Source: Sordaria brevicollis (lineage: Eukaryota; Ascomycota; Sordariomycetes; Sordariales; Sordariaceae). From it: 64,000 bases of DNA. This document shows, one piece after another, positions 20,586-32,716 of the stretch. A program made the position numbers and the translations under genes. Below the pieces are notes generated by a model. It was given only the letters and a program-made list of their open reading frames with translations, was not told the origin of the DNA and searched no databases. Positions within the stretch are counted from its first letter, which is position 1, and every line of letters begins with the position of its first letter. The DNA is taken from positions 1,426,001 through 1,490,000 of the forward strand of contig JAUTDP010000001.1 of NCBI GenBank assembly GCA_033439795.1. The letters are read 5' to 3'.

Positions 20586-23500
20586 AATAAGATTCTTATT
20601 CCCTAATTAAATCTATAGCGCCAATATAGTATGGGGTCTATTTCCGATTCCCCGTAGGATGAAACCGTAGGCGTTAAGCGCCCCGGATAAAAACCCCGGC
20701 TATATTTCCCGGCGTAAATTTATCCGCGCCGCTTCTTCGGCGTTCTACGATCGCGGTACACATTTACCGCCAACGCGATTAATATCCGTCTTATCCCTTC
20801 TATTTACTATTATATTAGAATATTAAATTATTTTACTTTTCTAATTTATTATCCCGTCCTTTATTTATTACCGCTTTCTACTTTCTATTTTTCTATTTAT
20901 TTACCTTTCTAACCGCTATTAAATTTCCTAATTATTAAATTTTCCTTTATTCTTTCTATCCTCTTCTTCCCCCTATTATAATTATATTTCTATTATAATT
21001 TATATTAATATAAAGACTTCTTTCCTTTAAATATAAAAACCCTTTATTCCCTAAATCTTTTTAAATTTTTCCTTCCTTTAATAATAATAATCGATTCGAA
21101 ATAATTATTCCCCGTTAAAAATGTATTAAGGCGCTCCGTAAAATAATAGAAATTTCCGACGAAAATAAGGGTAAAAATTCGTTTCCCCTTCGCCTTCCTT
21201 CGCCGACCCTTATATTTAATATAATTAATACCGATATTAAAATTAATTTCAAATATATTATTAAATTTTTTATTAATAATAAATTCTTTTATATATTAGA
21301 AAAAGGGTAAGTTTTCCCTCCGTTACGTTTTATCCTTATACTAATTTTTCCGAAATTATATTTATATTCTCTTATATTTTACTTATATTCTTTAATTAAT
21401 TAAAACCCTTTTATAACTTAATAAATTTTTAATTAAATAGAAATCCTCCCCCTATTTTCGTTCTAATACGTTAGTAAATAAAAATAAAAGAAAAAGAAGA
21501 AAAGAAAATTAAAAATAATAAACGAATTCGTTTCGTTACTCCTCTTTTAATTCGATTACTAAATAGTATTTATTTAATCGTCCTAATTAAAATACTTATA
21601 ATAAAATTCTTTCGGCCTTAATTCTATCGTTTAAATAAATTTGGAATTATTTTTATATTTATAATTAATCGGTTATTACGAATTATATATTTATTATCCG
21701 GAAATATTCGAACGTAATATAGTAAAATATTTTTCGTTTTAATCCGTACGAATAAATAGGGGTATTAATATTAAGGATTCTCTTTTAAAAAAGGAAGGCC
21801 CTAAGGCCGATTACTTTTATTCTCGTTTAGACGAGGAGGGAATTTTTCGCTTTCGTTAATAAATAATAATCCTTATTATCCTCCGAAAGTTAAATTCTTT
21901 TCCGCTTCTTCTTTTTTTAACCGATTATATACTATTTTATTATAATATTATTAAATTTCGGATCGAAATTAATAATCGTAAATTTATATTACCGATTTAA
22001 TTTGGCTACCGTTATTATTAATTAATAATTATAATACGATACTTATTTTCTCCTTATAATATTTTCTAATTATACTTCTCGATCGAAGGTTAAAAATTCT
22101 AATAATTATAATAATTAAGCGGGTACGCTTATTATTGGGGGCGGTCTTATTATAATCGTTATAAAATTCTTTATTAATATTTATTCTTCCGCTTATTTAA
22201 TTTTAATAGTACTGTTTTCCGGTTTATTAATAAATAATCGACTTTTTATTCGTTTTATTTAAATATAATTAATTATTTAAATTATTATTCTTCAGACGAA
22301 CCTAATTTAATCCGTATAAGTAAATTTCTCTTCGAAAACCCTTATTTATTTATTAAAATAGAAGTCGAATAGCGGGTAAAAAATTTCCGTTTTAAAATTC
22401 CGTACCGGCGTAACTTTATACGCCCTAGCGACGACTTTTAAATATTTAATTTAATATTTAATTAATCCGATTATTATCCTTCGAAGTTTATTATATATTT
22501 TTATTAGTTAATAGAAAATTAAAATTTTATATATAATTATATTTTAAATATATTTAATATAAATTTCCTTCGTATAAAGAAAAAAATAACCTTAAATTTT
22601 TATAGTTAATTAGGTTAATATATTCGTTTAAATCTTTATTTTCTTTTTAATAATTTCCGTATAGATTCGATAATTAAATTTACGGTTTAATTAAACGCTT
22701 AAAAATTTTATCGATTTTATTAATCGGAATATAATATCCCCGAATTAAAGAATTTCCGTTCTTAATACTTTCGTCCGCGTAAAATATATTAATTCCGTTT
22801 TATTCGCTTCGAATTTTATACTTTTCTCCCTTACCTATTTAGAGTAAATTTCTTATACCGTTTAAAGTATTTTATAATTCTCTTTAATAATTTTTATTAT
22901 AATAACGATATTAATATTATCGGCGAAACCGATTATAATCGTATTTTTAACCGTAATTAATTTATAATATAATAAAATAATAAAGAAGATAAAAAAAATT
23001 AAAGAAAGAAAGGAACCTTAGGGTACTCCGGCTTTTATAATATAAAGAGTAAATATTTCATCGTTGAAAAAAAGGGAATTTCTTTATTTATTAACGAAAT
23101 TCGCTATTTATTCGAAAATTTATTATAAGAATCGTATTTTTTATAAAATATATAATAATTATTTATAATTAATTCTATTAAATACGCTTTTAAAATTAAA
23201 TAATATTATTAACGTAACGGTTTTAAATTTTTAAATTATATACGTAATATCCGTAATAATACGAATAGTAAATTTAATCGAATAATTTACCCGATTATTT
23301 ATTTAATTTTCTAATAAAAAATTAAATTCTTTCGCAATTTAGGTAAATCTCTTAGTAACGAACGTTTCGAAAATTTTCTTAACGTTATTTAATAATAAAA
23401 TTAATTTCTACGTACCGGTTAATTTTTATTAAATAACGGTTTTTTTTAACTTTTTAAAAATAATTACTTTCGCGTTTTTAAACCGCTATAAGAAATATTT

Positions 23501-26500
23501 AAAACGAAAATTCGTAATTACGAAAATAATTATAACTTTTTAGAATAATTCTTTATAAATTTTTAAAAATTTATTCGAATATTAATCGACGCCTAATACT
23601 TTATTCGGAATTATCCGAAATAAAACCTTTTAAATATCCTCTTTAATAATTAATTCGTTATTAAATAACGAATCGCTAATATTTAAAAAAAGGGTTTAAT
23701 TAAATAAATAATTTATAGGGACGTTTACCTTCGGGAAGAAACGTTCGACGAAAATATTCACTTTATTATTATAATCTTTAATTTTTTTTATTCCTTCGTT
23801 TTATTTAAAAATTAGGAATTTAAACGGGTTTATTAATAAATAATTTCGGGTACGGGCCTATTTTTTAAAAGTTTAAAATTTATTTAAATTCTTTAACGCC
23901 CTTTCAACGCTTTTTTGCTATATCGTTTATTAAATTTTCGTATTAATCCTTCTTTTCTTTATTAATACTTCTACGAATTTTATTTAATTTGAAAATATTT
24001 TTTCCTTATATTATTTTTACTATTTCCGCTTCGTATTTTTCGTTATTATTTTATATTTTAGTATTTATTACTTCGCTCTTCTCCTTCGATTCTTTTTTTT
24101 AATATAGGACGAATTCCTCCGCTATATTTATAAATTTTCTATTGAATTTATCGAATATAAATTCCAATTCCTCCTTTGTATTAATCTTCGCCGGAATTAA
24201 AATCTATTATAACGCCGCCTCTCGTACTTTTTCTATATTTATTAAATTTTAATTATAATTTTCCTTTATTTCTACTTTTTTAACTTTTTTTTTAATATAA
24301 ATTTAAATTTCCTAAGGATAATAATCCGAATTAATTTATTTATACTATTACGCCCCTTAATATTCGGTTTCGATTTTTAATATTATTTATACGTAATCGA
24401 TTATCTTATTTCTCTCTTTTTATATTATATTATTTATATAAATTAATTCCCCTCTAAAAATAATAAACCGTATATATTATTATCGTACTTATATAAAGAA
24501 TTTCTTAACTCTTAAACTAATTTTATTCTCTAAATCCTAATCGGGATAATAAAGGTTAAAATTTCTAACGGCTATAATTAAATATTTTACCGGGGGTTTT
24601 TCTTTAAGGAATTCGAAAAGGGGAAACCCCTATTCGTATTTTAATATTCTATATATTTTAATAAAGGAATAAATCGAATAAACGGTTAATAATTCCTTTA
24701 AATTTTTAAACGTTATAGAAACCTAATTTTTTCTAATATAAAAATTTAAATCCTTAAAATTCTATTTTTTATTTATATAAATAACCGCCCTCCCCTTTTT
24801 TAAATAATTTACCCTAATATATTTACCGCCCTATAAATAATAAATATTTTCGTTTAAATTCCTATTTAATTTTTAAATCGTTACGATATTATAAATTTTT
24901 TTTTATTCGAATAATAATTTCCCTCTCTCGTACGATTTCCTTATATTTTAATAAAATATTTTTAATCGGATTATTAATTATTGTATAAAAGAATATTTTC
25001 TAACCCCGCAAATAAAATAAAAATAGAAATCTTTTCCTTTTAAATAATTAATTTAGCGGTAGTAATTGAATTAACGCTATTTTAAATACCCAAACTTTAA
25101 AAATTTGTAAACGTATTTATCGGACTTTTAACCGTTAATTTCGGTTTAATAAAAAGTCTATTAATCCGTTTATAAGTACGGCCTTTATTTCCGCTTCTAA
25201 ATTCCCTTTTACGAATAATAATAATACGGGTAATAAAGGGGGCGTTAAAGAAATTAATATCCTTATTATCCTTTACCGCCGCCGGCTCTAATATAATATT
25301 TCTTTTAAAATCCTTCTAATATATAAAAGAATGTAATTTCTTAGTATATTTTATAATAATTTTCGTAATAATTTTTTTAAAAATAGGATATACTTTCTTT
25401 TTAAAAGCGTAATATTTATACTTTCTATATAAAGTATAAAAAATTAGCGATTTATTTTCGTTAAATAGGTAATTCGCTTTTTTAAAACGGTTTTTATTAT
25501 ATTTATCTTTATTATAATATTTATAAACGTTAATATTATAATAAAATTTCTTTAAATATCCTACGTTCTAATAAATAAAATATTATTAAATATTAATCGA
25601 AGAAATAAACGGTTCGCAAATATACGTACCGCCCTTTTAAAGGAGGAATCTTTTATAAAGAATTTTAATTACTTTTATAATTATAATTTCTATTATAAAA
25701 AATCCCCTATTTTTGTTAATTCTTTTTTTCTACGAATGTATTCTAATAATAAAAATAGTCGGGTTTATTTATTATATTTTATAAATAATATCTTCTATTC
25801 TTATATATTCGGTAATATTCGCTTAAAGGAACCTTTTAATAATTAACGTAATAATATTTAAAAATACGAACGCTTTTTCGCTAAAGATTTTTTTAGCCTA
25901 AATTTAATATTATTAATACTATTCGCGTATAACATTATTAAATATAATTCTATAATTTCTAATTATAAATAATTTTATAACGGTTCGTACGATATTAAAA
26001 GTACTAATCTTTAAATTGCGAAATATTTTTTCGATTTAAATTTTAATTTCTTTATTTATTTATTTCGAATATTAAATATTAATCGTAATATTTCGAATAA
26101 AAAGGGTACGGTCGTAATTAACGGAAAATATTTTCGGGGGGGGGGGGGGGGGTAATAATTATAATATATTAAAAAATAGACTTAATTTTAAAAAGAACGT
26201 CCTTCGTAATTCCGGCCTATATTTTCGATATTTCTTTAACGTTCTTTTATAATTCTTATAAAATCGTCTTTTTTAAATCGTTAAAATCCTTCCTAATAAT
26301 AATTTAATCGTTATTAATTTTATTAACCTCGGAGCGTATTATTCTACTTTTTTTTATAAAAATTTTCGTATATTCGTTAAATAATTTACGAACTTAATTA
26401 TAATCCTCGAGCGAAATAGAATTATAATCCTCGAGCGAAATAGTATTATAATCCGAAGATTTATTCATTTTAATAATAAATTTCTTTATAATTTTATTAT

Positions 26501-26773
26501 CCTTTTATATTTTTTCCGAAATCTTTACGGCGTATACTATATTAGGGTCGTTATATATTAAAAATCCTACGAGCGGGTTATAAACGCTATTTTCGAATTT
26601 ACGGTTACCGCTATTAATCGCTATCGGTAGTAATAATATATTATTATTACTACAATCGTTGCGGGATATTATAAGGGACGTAAAAGACCCTTTTAAATCG
26701 ATTCCCGTTATTAATTTTCGTTTTAGAGCGCTCCTCGACTAGAAATCGGCGTTTCCAATTCCAAAGCAATTTT
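20586..26773 (-). mobile_element. LINE, minus strand, complete ends, 0.83-kb internal deletion
   Basis: Runs from the 3' terminus (complement of GAATCTTATT) at 20586 to the 5' end (complement of ATTGCTTTGGAATTGG) near 26773, inserted in the MULE 2 transposase. Its length of about 6.19 kb is short by the deletion at 21410-21420, identical in position to that at 1705-1716. The RT box reads F-A-D-N near 22920-22930. ORF1 carries an expanded run of 17 G (C on the coding strand) at 26136-26152. The ORF1 start region lies at 26690-26710. Between its 5' end and the TSD are 22 extra bases (26774-26795). Confidence 0.9.
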
Positions 26774-26795
26774 ACTTAGGCGGGTCTATTAATAA
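26774..26795. other. 22-bp filler at a LINE 5' junction
   Basis: ACTTAGGCGGGTCTATTAAT and two more bases separate the LINE 5' end from the TSD. The core GGCGGGTCTATTAATAAAT resembles an internal LINE stretch (near 5880 and 59308), so it may be template-derived filler from the same insertion. Confidence 0.55.
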
Positions 26796-27142
26796 ATTCA
26801 ATAATCTATAGTAATACCCTCTTCGTTAAATTCGGTAGTCGTATAATAATTATCAATATCGTTTTATTCTTAGTCGCTATTGGTAAAGCCTTCCTATTCC
26901 TCTTCTAATATATTATTAATATTATTAGTATCGGTATCGCTAATATTATCTTCGAGTTATATAATATTAATAAGCGTATTATTACTATAGTTATAATTAG
27001 GCGCCTAGGGCGGCATTTTACTTCGAAGGTATAATACGCACGGTATTATATAATATAACTAAATTAGCAAATCCGTTTAATAATATATATATTAAATATT
27101 TATATAATTACGCATACTTTTAACTTGTTATTGCAATTATAG
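26796..27142 (-). pseudogene. MULE 2 transposase, N-terminal part with start codon
   Basis: On the minus strand ATG at 27016-27014 opens M-P-P, a RIP-type TAG, then APNYNYSNNTLINIIQLEDN, an acidic segment (SDTDTNNINNILEEE), and FTNSD...NDIDNYYTTTEFNEEG up to the LINE insertion. The frame then continues at 20585 with NLIANPLKG. The acidic start before a FAR1-like domain is common in fungal MULE transposases. Upstream of the ATG (27017-27142) is the AT-rich leader. CA and TG are scarcer here than beyond 27338. Confidence 0.8.
27128..27142. repeat. 15-bp target-site duplication, left copy
   Basis: TTATTGCAATTATAG, repeated exactly at 27323-27337, flanking the short LINE stub. Confidence 0.95.
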
Positions 27143-27322
27143 GGTGTGCACCGCGATCGTGGAACGCCGAAGAAGCGGCGCGGATAGGTCCGCGCCGGGA
27201 AATGTAGCCGGGGTTTTTATCCGGGGCGCTTAATGCCTACGGTTTTATCCTACGGGGAATCGGAGATAGACCCCATGCCATATTGGCGCTATAGATTTAG
27301 CTAGGGAATAAGAATCTTACTT
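27143..27322 (+). mobile_element. 180-bp LINE 3' stub that escaped RIP
   Basis: A severely 5'-truncated LINE copy holding only the 3' UTR: hairpin arms CGGCGCGGA (27176-27184) and TCCGCGCCG (27189-27197), then the terminal GAATCTTACTT. It is flanked by a perfect 15-bp TSD. Unlike every longer copy it retains CA and TG: it reads CCATGCCATATTGGCGC where RIP copies read CCATACTATATTAGCGC. It therefore gives an essentially unmutated sequence for the element's 3' end and fixes the terminus at TTACTT. A lone insertion this short is below the length at which RIP is known to act in Neurospora (a few hundred bp). Confidence 0.93.
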
Positions 27323-27337
27323 TTATTGCAATTATAG
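27323..27337. repeat. 15-bp target-site duplication, right copy
   Basis: TTATTGCAATTATAG, identical to 27128-27142. Confidence 0.95.
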
Positions 27338-27648
27338 CTATATTAGTTAGCGAGGAAAGGTTCGACGAAGGTTTAGGTAATAAAAAATGAAAAAGTTCAA
27401 AATTCAAAAGTTTGGTATTATGCCGTGCCGTTATGCCCTATAATAGCCGTATACGTATGGGTGAATGGGGGATCCACCCGTTCAACGGGCTTAGCGCTGT
27501 TTTTTACGTATAGTCGTTGTACAACTACTATTTAATTGAAAAAAACCTCGGGAAAATTACATATGCACGTATAACCCTAACCCAATTAGTATACCTATAA
27601 GCATTGGTGCACCCGTATCTAAAGGGTGGTGCACCCCTATCAAATGCC
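27338..27648 (-). mobile_element. MULE 2 5' leader and probable terminus, not RIP-mutated
   Basis: Continues MULE 2 upstream of its ATG after the LINE stub. Base composition is ordinary with many CA and TG. The outer part carries GGTGCACCC twice (27606-27614, 27628-27636) and CCCTAACCC-like sequence (27575-27583), features that suit a transposon subterminal region. It ends at about 27648, where LINE sequence starts. The opposite TIR is missing, so the exact terminus is unproven; it may instead be host DNA. Confidence 0.5.
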
Positions 27649-28169
27649 ATAATTATTATATACTTTATAGGAAATATAATTCCTACGATAAATTTTCGAA
27701 TAAGTGGCGAATTTCGTTAACGAACGAAGAGGTTCCCTCTTTTTTAATAACGAAATATCCACTCTTTATATTATAAAAGCCGGAATATTTTAGGGCTCTC
27801 CTTTTTCTTTAATTTTTTTTATCCTTTTTATTACCCTATTATATTATAAATTAATTACAGTTAAAAATACGATTATAATCGGTTTCGCCGATAATATTAA
27901 TATTATCGCTATAACGAAGATTATTAAGGAGAATTATAGGATATTTTAAATAATATAGGAAATTTACTCCAAATAGATAAAGGAGAGAAGTATAAAATTT
28001 AAAATAAATAAAACGGAATTAATATATTTTACGCGGACGAAGGTATTAAGAACGGAGATTTTCTAATTTAAGGATATTATATTTCGACTAATAAAATCGA
28101 TAAAATCCTTAAACGTTTAATTAAATTATAAATTTAATTATCGAATTTACATAAAGGTTATTAAGAAAA
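27649..28169 (+). mobile_element. LINE internal fragment (RT core of ORF2)
   Basis: Matches about 13495-14015 of the reference LINE. The RT box reads G-F-A-D-N at 27881-27895 (Asp-Asp with the second changed by TpG to TpA), one of the best-preserved catalytic boxes in the window. Some TG survives at its left edge (27697). Both ends are truncated: MULE 2 or unique DNA lies left, and a minus LINE 3' end lies right. Confidence 0.85.
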
Positions 28170-31100
28170 AAGTAAAATTTTCATTCCCTAGCTAAATCTA
28201 TAGCGCTAATATAATATAAAATCTATCTCCAATTCCCTATAGGATAAAACCGTAAACGTTAAACGCCCCGGATAAAAACTCCGGCTATAATTCCCGGCGC
28301 GGATTTATCCGCGCCGCTTTTTCGATATTTTACGATCGTAATATATATTTACCGCCAATGTAATTAATATCCGTCTTATCCCTTTTATTTACCGTTATAT
28401 TAAAATATTAAACCGTTCCGCCTTTTTAATCCGCTATCCCGTTTTTTATTTACTATTACTTTCCGCTTTTTATTCCCCTACCTATTTACCCTTTTAACCG
28501 CTATTAAATTTTTTAATTATTAAACTTTCTTTTATTTCTTTTATTTTCTTTTTCCTTTTATTATAATTATATTTTTATTATAATTTATATTAATATAAGG
28601 ATTTCCTTCCTTTAAATATAAAAACCTTTTATCCTTCGGGTTTTTTTAAATTTATCCTTCTTTTAATAATAATAATCGATTCGAAATAATTATTCTTTAT
28701 TAAAAACGTATTAAAGCGCTCTTTAAAATAATAGAAATTTTTAACGAGGATAAAGGCGAAAATTCATTTCCTTTTCGCCCTCCTTCGTTAACTTTTATAT
28801 TTAATATAATTAATACCGATATTAAAATTAATTTCGAACGTATTATTAAACGCTTTACTAATAATAAATTCTTCTATATACCGGAGAAAGGGTAAATTTT
28901 CCTTCTATTATATTCTATCTTTACGTTAACCTTTCTAAAATTATATTCGTACTCCCCCGTATTTCGCCTATACCCTCTAATTAATTAAAGCCTTTTTCGC
29001 CTTCTTAACTGTCCTAAATTATAATATTTATATAAAAATTATCGTTAAATCGATTTATTATATCCCTAATTATTCGAATAAATTACTATCTTCTATATTA
29101 TTAATATTTCTTACTCTAATTCGTTTTTAAATAAATTTAATTAAATTATTTAATATATTTTAATAGTTTCGTATTATATAATCGATATATTTCGTAATTT
29201 TTACGATCTTTATAATACCTTTTAAAAGAAAATCGTTATTAAAAACCCAATTAATAGCGAATTCCGCAATTATTTTATCCGCTTCCGTATTATTATTAAA
29301 GAATTTACTAACGCAATTCGCCTTCGCCTTATTAATAATAATTTTATTAATACCCTAAAATAATTTATTCGTTATAAAAAGTAATCGGTTAATAATTACT
29401 TTTAAAAAGGCTATTACGAATTCTTCTTTTCTAATAAGGATAATTTAATCGATAATTATATTTTTTTAAATAATATCCCTTATAATAATAATAATAATTT
29501 ACCTTATAATAATAACGGTAATTTATTTTATAGCGGTAATAATAGAATTCCCCCGAATAATAACGGTATTTATATACCTTCCTATAATAATTCCCTAATA
29601 GAGATTAATTCGCCGGTTATTCGTTTTACCGGTCCTATTCCTATTAATAATAATTAATTCGTTTAACGTTAATTCGTAATTAATATTATATATTAATATA
29701 TTCGTTAATTCGATAAATAAAACCGTTTATTCGCCGATAATAATAAAATATTAAAGGCTTTAATTAATTATAAAAAGAAATAATAATTAAATAAATCGTC
29801 GCCTTCGCGGCCCGATAAATTTTTAATTAAATAGAAATCCTCCCCCGTCTTCGTTCTAACGTATTAATAAATAAAAGTAAAAAAAAAGGAAGAAAAGAAA
29901 ATTAAAAGTAGCAAGCGAATTCGTTTCGCTATTCCTCTTTTAATTTAATTATTAAACGGTATTTATTTAATCGTCTTAATTAAAATACTTATAATAAAAT
30001 CCTTTCGGCTTTAATTCTATTATTTAAATAAATTTAGAATTATTCTTACGTTTATAATTAATTAATTATTACGAATTATATATTTACTATCCGGAAATAT
30101 TCGAATATAATATAGTAGAATATTTTTCGTCTTAATCCGTATAAATAAATAAGGGTATCGATATTGGGGATTCTCTTTTAAAAAAGGAAGGCCTTAAAGC
30201 CGATTACTTCTATTCTCGCTTAGACGAAGAGGGAATTCTTCGTTTTCGTTAATAAATAATAATCTTTATTATCTTCCGAAAATTAGGTTCTCTTCCGCTT
30301 TTTCTTTTTTTAACCGATTATATACCATTTTATTATAATAATATTAAACTTCGGGTTAAAATTAATAATTATAAATTTATATTACCGATTTAATTTAATT
30401 ACTATTACCGCTAATTAATAATTATAATATAATACTTACTTTCTCTTTATAACGTCCTCTAATTATATTTTTTAATCGAAGGTTAAAAATTCCGGTAATT
30501 ATAATAATTAAGCGAATACGCCTATTACCGGGGGTAATCCCGCTATAATCGCTATAAAATTCTCTATCGGTATCTATTCCTCTACTTATTTAATTTTAAC
30601 GGTATTATTTTCCGGTTTATTAATAAATAATCGACTTTTTATTCGTTTTATTTAAATATAATTAATTATTTAAATTACTATTCTTTAAACGAATTTAATT
30701 TAATCCATATAAACGAATTTCTCTTCGAAAGCCTTTACCCGTTTATTAAAATAGAAGTCGAATAGTAAGTAAAAAATTTCCGTTTTAAAATTCTATACCG
30801 GCGTAACTTTATACGCCCCGGCGACGATTTTTAAATATTTAATTTAATATTTAATTAATTTAATTACTATCCTTTAGGATTTATTATATATTTTTATCGG
30901 TTAATAAAAAATTAAAACTCTATATATAATCGCGCTTTAAATATATTTAATATAAATCTCTTTTACACGAGCGAAAAAATAACTTTAAATCTTTACGGCT
31001 AACCGGGTTAACGTATTTATTTAAATTTTTATTTTCTTTTTAATAACTTCTATATAAACTCAATAATTAAATTTATAATTTAATTAAACGCTTAAAAATT

Positions 31101-31570
31101 TTATTAATTCTATCGGTCGAAATATAATATCCCCGAATTAGAAAATCTCCGTTCTTAATACCTTTATCTATATAAAATATATTAATTCCATCTTATTCGC
31201 TTCGAATTCTATACCTCTTTCCCTTACCTATTCGGAATAAATTTCCTATACCGTTTAAAATATCCTATAATTTTCTTCGGTAATCTTCACTATAATAATA
31301 ATATTAATATTATCGGCGAAACCGATTATAAATATATTTTTAATTATAATTAATTTATAGTATAATAAAATAATAAAAAGGATAAAAAGAATTAAAGAGA
31401 AGGGGGAGCCCTAAAATATTCTAACTTCTATAATATAGGGAGCGGATATTTCGTCGTCGAAAAAGAGGGAACCTCTTTATCCGTTAACGAAATTCGTTAC
31501 TTATTTAAAAATTTATTATAAGAATTATATTTCCTATAAAATATATAATAACTATTTATAATTAATTTTA
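28170..31570 (-). mobile_element. Full-length LINE, minus strand, part 1 (3' half)
   Basis: Starts with the complement of the family 3' end (AGTAAAATTTTCATTCCCTA) and covers the 3' UTR hairpin (near 28290-28320), the third coding-like region with the 24-bp repeats (29480-29550) and the RT half of ORF2 up to just after RT motif A. Interrupted at 31570 by a plus-strand LINE; resumes at 32717. Summed length is about 6.97 kb. No TSD is seen at the outer ends: the left flank is plus-strand ORF2, the right flank minus-strand 3' sequence. Confidence 0.9.
31553..31570. repeat. 18-bp target-site duplication, left copy
   Basis: TATTTATAATTAATTTTA; the partner at 32699-32716 is TATTTATAATTAATTCTA (17 of 18). 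Confidence 0.9.
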
Positions 31571-32698
31571 GCAACAATGCGGAGGCGGACAAAATGGTCG
31601 CGGAATTCGCTACTAGTCGGGTCTTTATTAACGACCTTCTTCTAAAAGGTATTACGGAGATCGTAGAAGCCGCGAGGTATATCGACTATATAACGCAAAA
31701 CCGCTAAAATATACTAAATAGCCTAATTAAATTTATTTAAGGACGAATTAGAATAGGAAACGTTAATAATATAAAAAATAGTAATTTACTCGGGTAATTG
31801 GGGATGTAATAAATCGATTTAACGACGGCTTTTATATAAATATTATAATTTAAAACGGCCGGGAAGGAAAGAAGGGCCTTAATTAATTAAAGGGTATAAA
31901 CGAAATATAAAGGAGTATAAATATAGCTTCGGGGAAATTAATATAAAAATAAAATATAATAGAAGGAGGATTTACCCTTTCTCTAATATATAAAAGAATT
32001 TATTATTAATAAGGCGTTTAATAATATATTTAAAATTAGCTTTAATATCGGTATTAATTATATTAAATATAGGGGTTGGCGAAGGAAGGCGAAAGGGAGA
32101 CGAATTTTTGCCTTTATTTTCGTCGGAGGTTTTTATTATTTTATAGAACGCTTTAATATATTTCTAACGGGGAATAGCTATTTCGAATCGATTATTATTA
32201 TTAAAGGAAGGAAAAATTTAAAAAAACCCGGAAGGATAAGGGGTTTTTATATTTAGGGGAGGGAGGTCTTTACGTTAATATAAATTATAGTAGAAATATA
32301 ATCGTAATAGAAGGAAGAAGAGGATAAAAAGAATAAAGGAAAATTTAACGGTTAAGAGGTTTAAAAGCGGTTAAAAGGGTAAACGGACGGGGGAATAGAA
32401 GGCGGAAAATAGTAGTAAATAAGGGACGGAACGGCGGAATAGGAAAATAGAATAATTTAATATTTTAATATAACGGTAAATAGAAGGGATAAGACGGATA
32501 TTAATTATATTGGCGGTAGGTATATATTACGATTATAGAACGCCGAAGAAGCGGCGCGGATAAGTCCGCGCCGAGAAATATAGCCGGGGTTTTTATCCGG
32601 GGCGTTTAACGCCTACGGTTTTATTTTACGGGGAATCGGAAATAGACTCTATATTATATTAGCGCTATAGATTTAGCTAGGGAATAAGAATTTTACTT
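31571..32698 (+). mobile_element. 5'-truncated LINE (1.13 kb), RIP-poor at its 5' edge
   Basis: A true target-primed insertion: truncated at the 5' side within the third coding-like region, complete at the 3' end (TTTTACTT), with an 18-bp TSD, inserted in the RT region of a minus LINE. Its first 150 bp keep CA and TG (GCAACAATGCGG, ACAAAATGGTCGCGG, ACGCAAAACC), while the rest is RIP-mutated. It gives the clearest reading of the third coding-like frame. Confidence 0.93.
31573..32250 (+). pseudogene. Third LINE coding-like region, best-preserved piece
   Basis: Starts NNAEADKMVAEFATSRVFIN and continues DLLLKGITEIVEAARYIDYI, then TQNR, with the first in-frame stop only after about 45 codons (at a likely Gln). 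Downstream the frame goes on through RIP-type stops to GRRIFAFIFVGGFYYF and YFESIIIIKGRKNLKKPG. The composition (charged, helical, then basic) looks like real protein. No family recognised. Confidence 0.5.
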
Positions 32699-32716
32699 TA
32701 TTTATAATTAATTCTA

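Noticed and set aside
26136..26152. Poly-G run as a functional signal or G-quadruplex
   Set aside because: It is the ORF1 homopolymer site seen with different lengths in all copies; slippage or read error is the simpler explanation.
20586..26773. LTR retrotransposon interpretation of the large repeated units
   Set aside because: The two ends differ, there are no direct terminal repeats, and the order ORF1, APE endonuclease, RT and 3' hairpin with variable TSDs of 13-18 bp fits a non-LTR LINE.
27570..27586. CCCTAACCC, telomere-like sequence
   Set aside because: Only about one and a half repeats, and the MITE has a similar CCCTAACCCT; no telomeric array.
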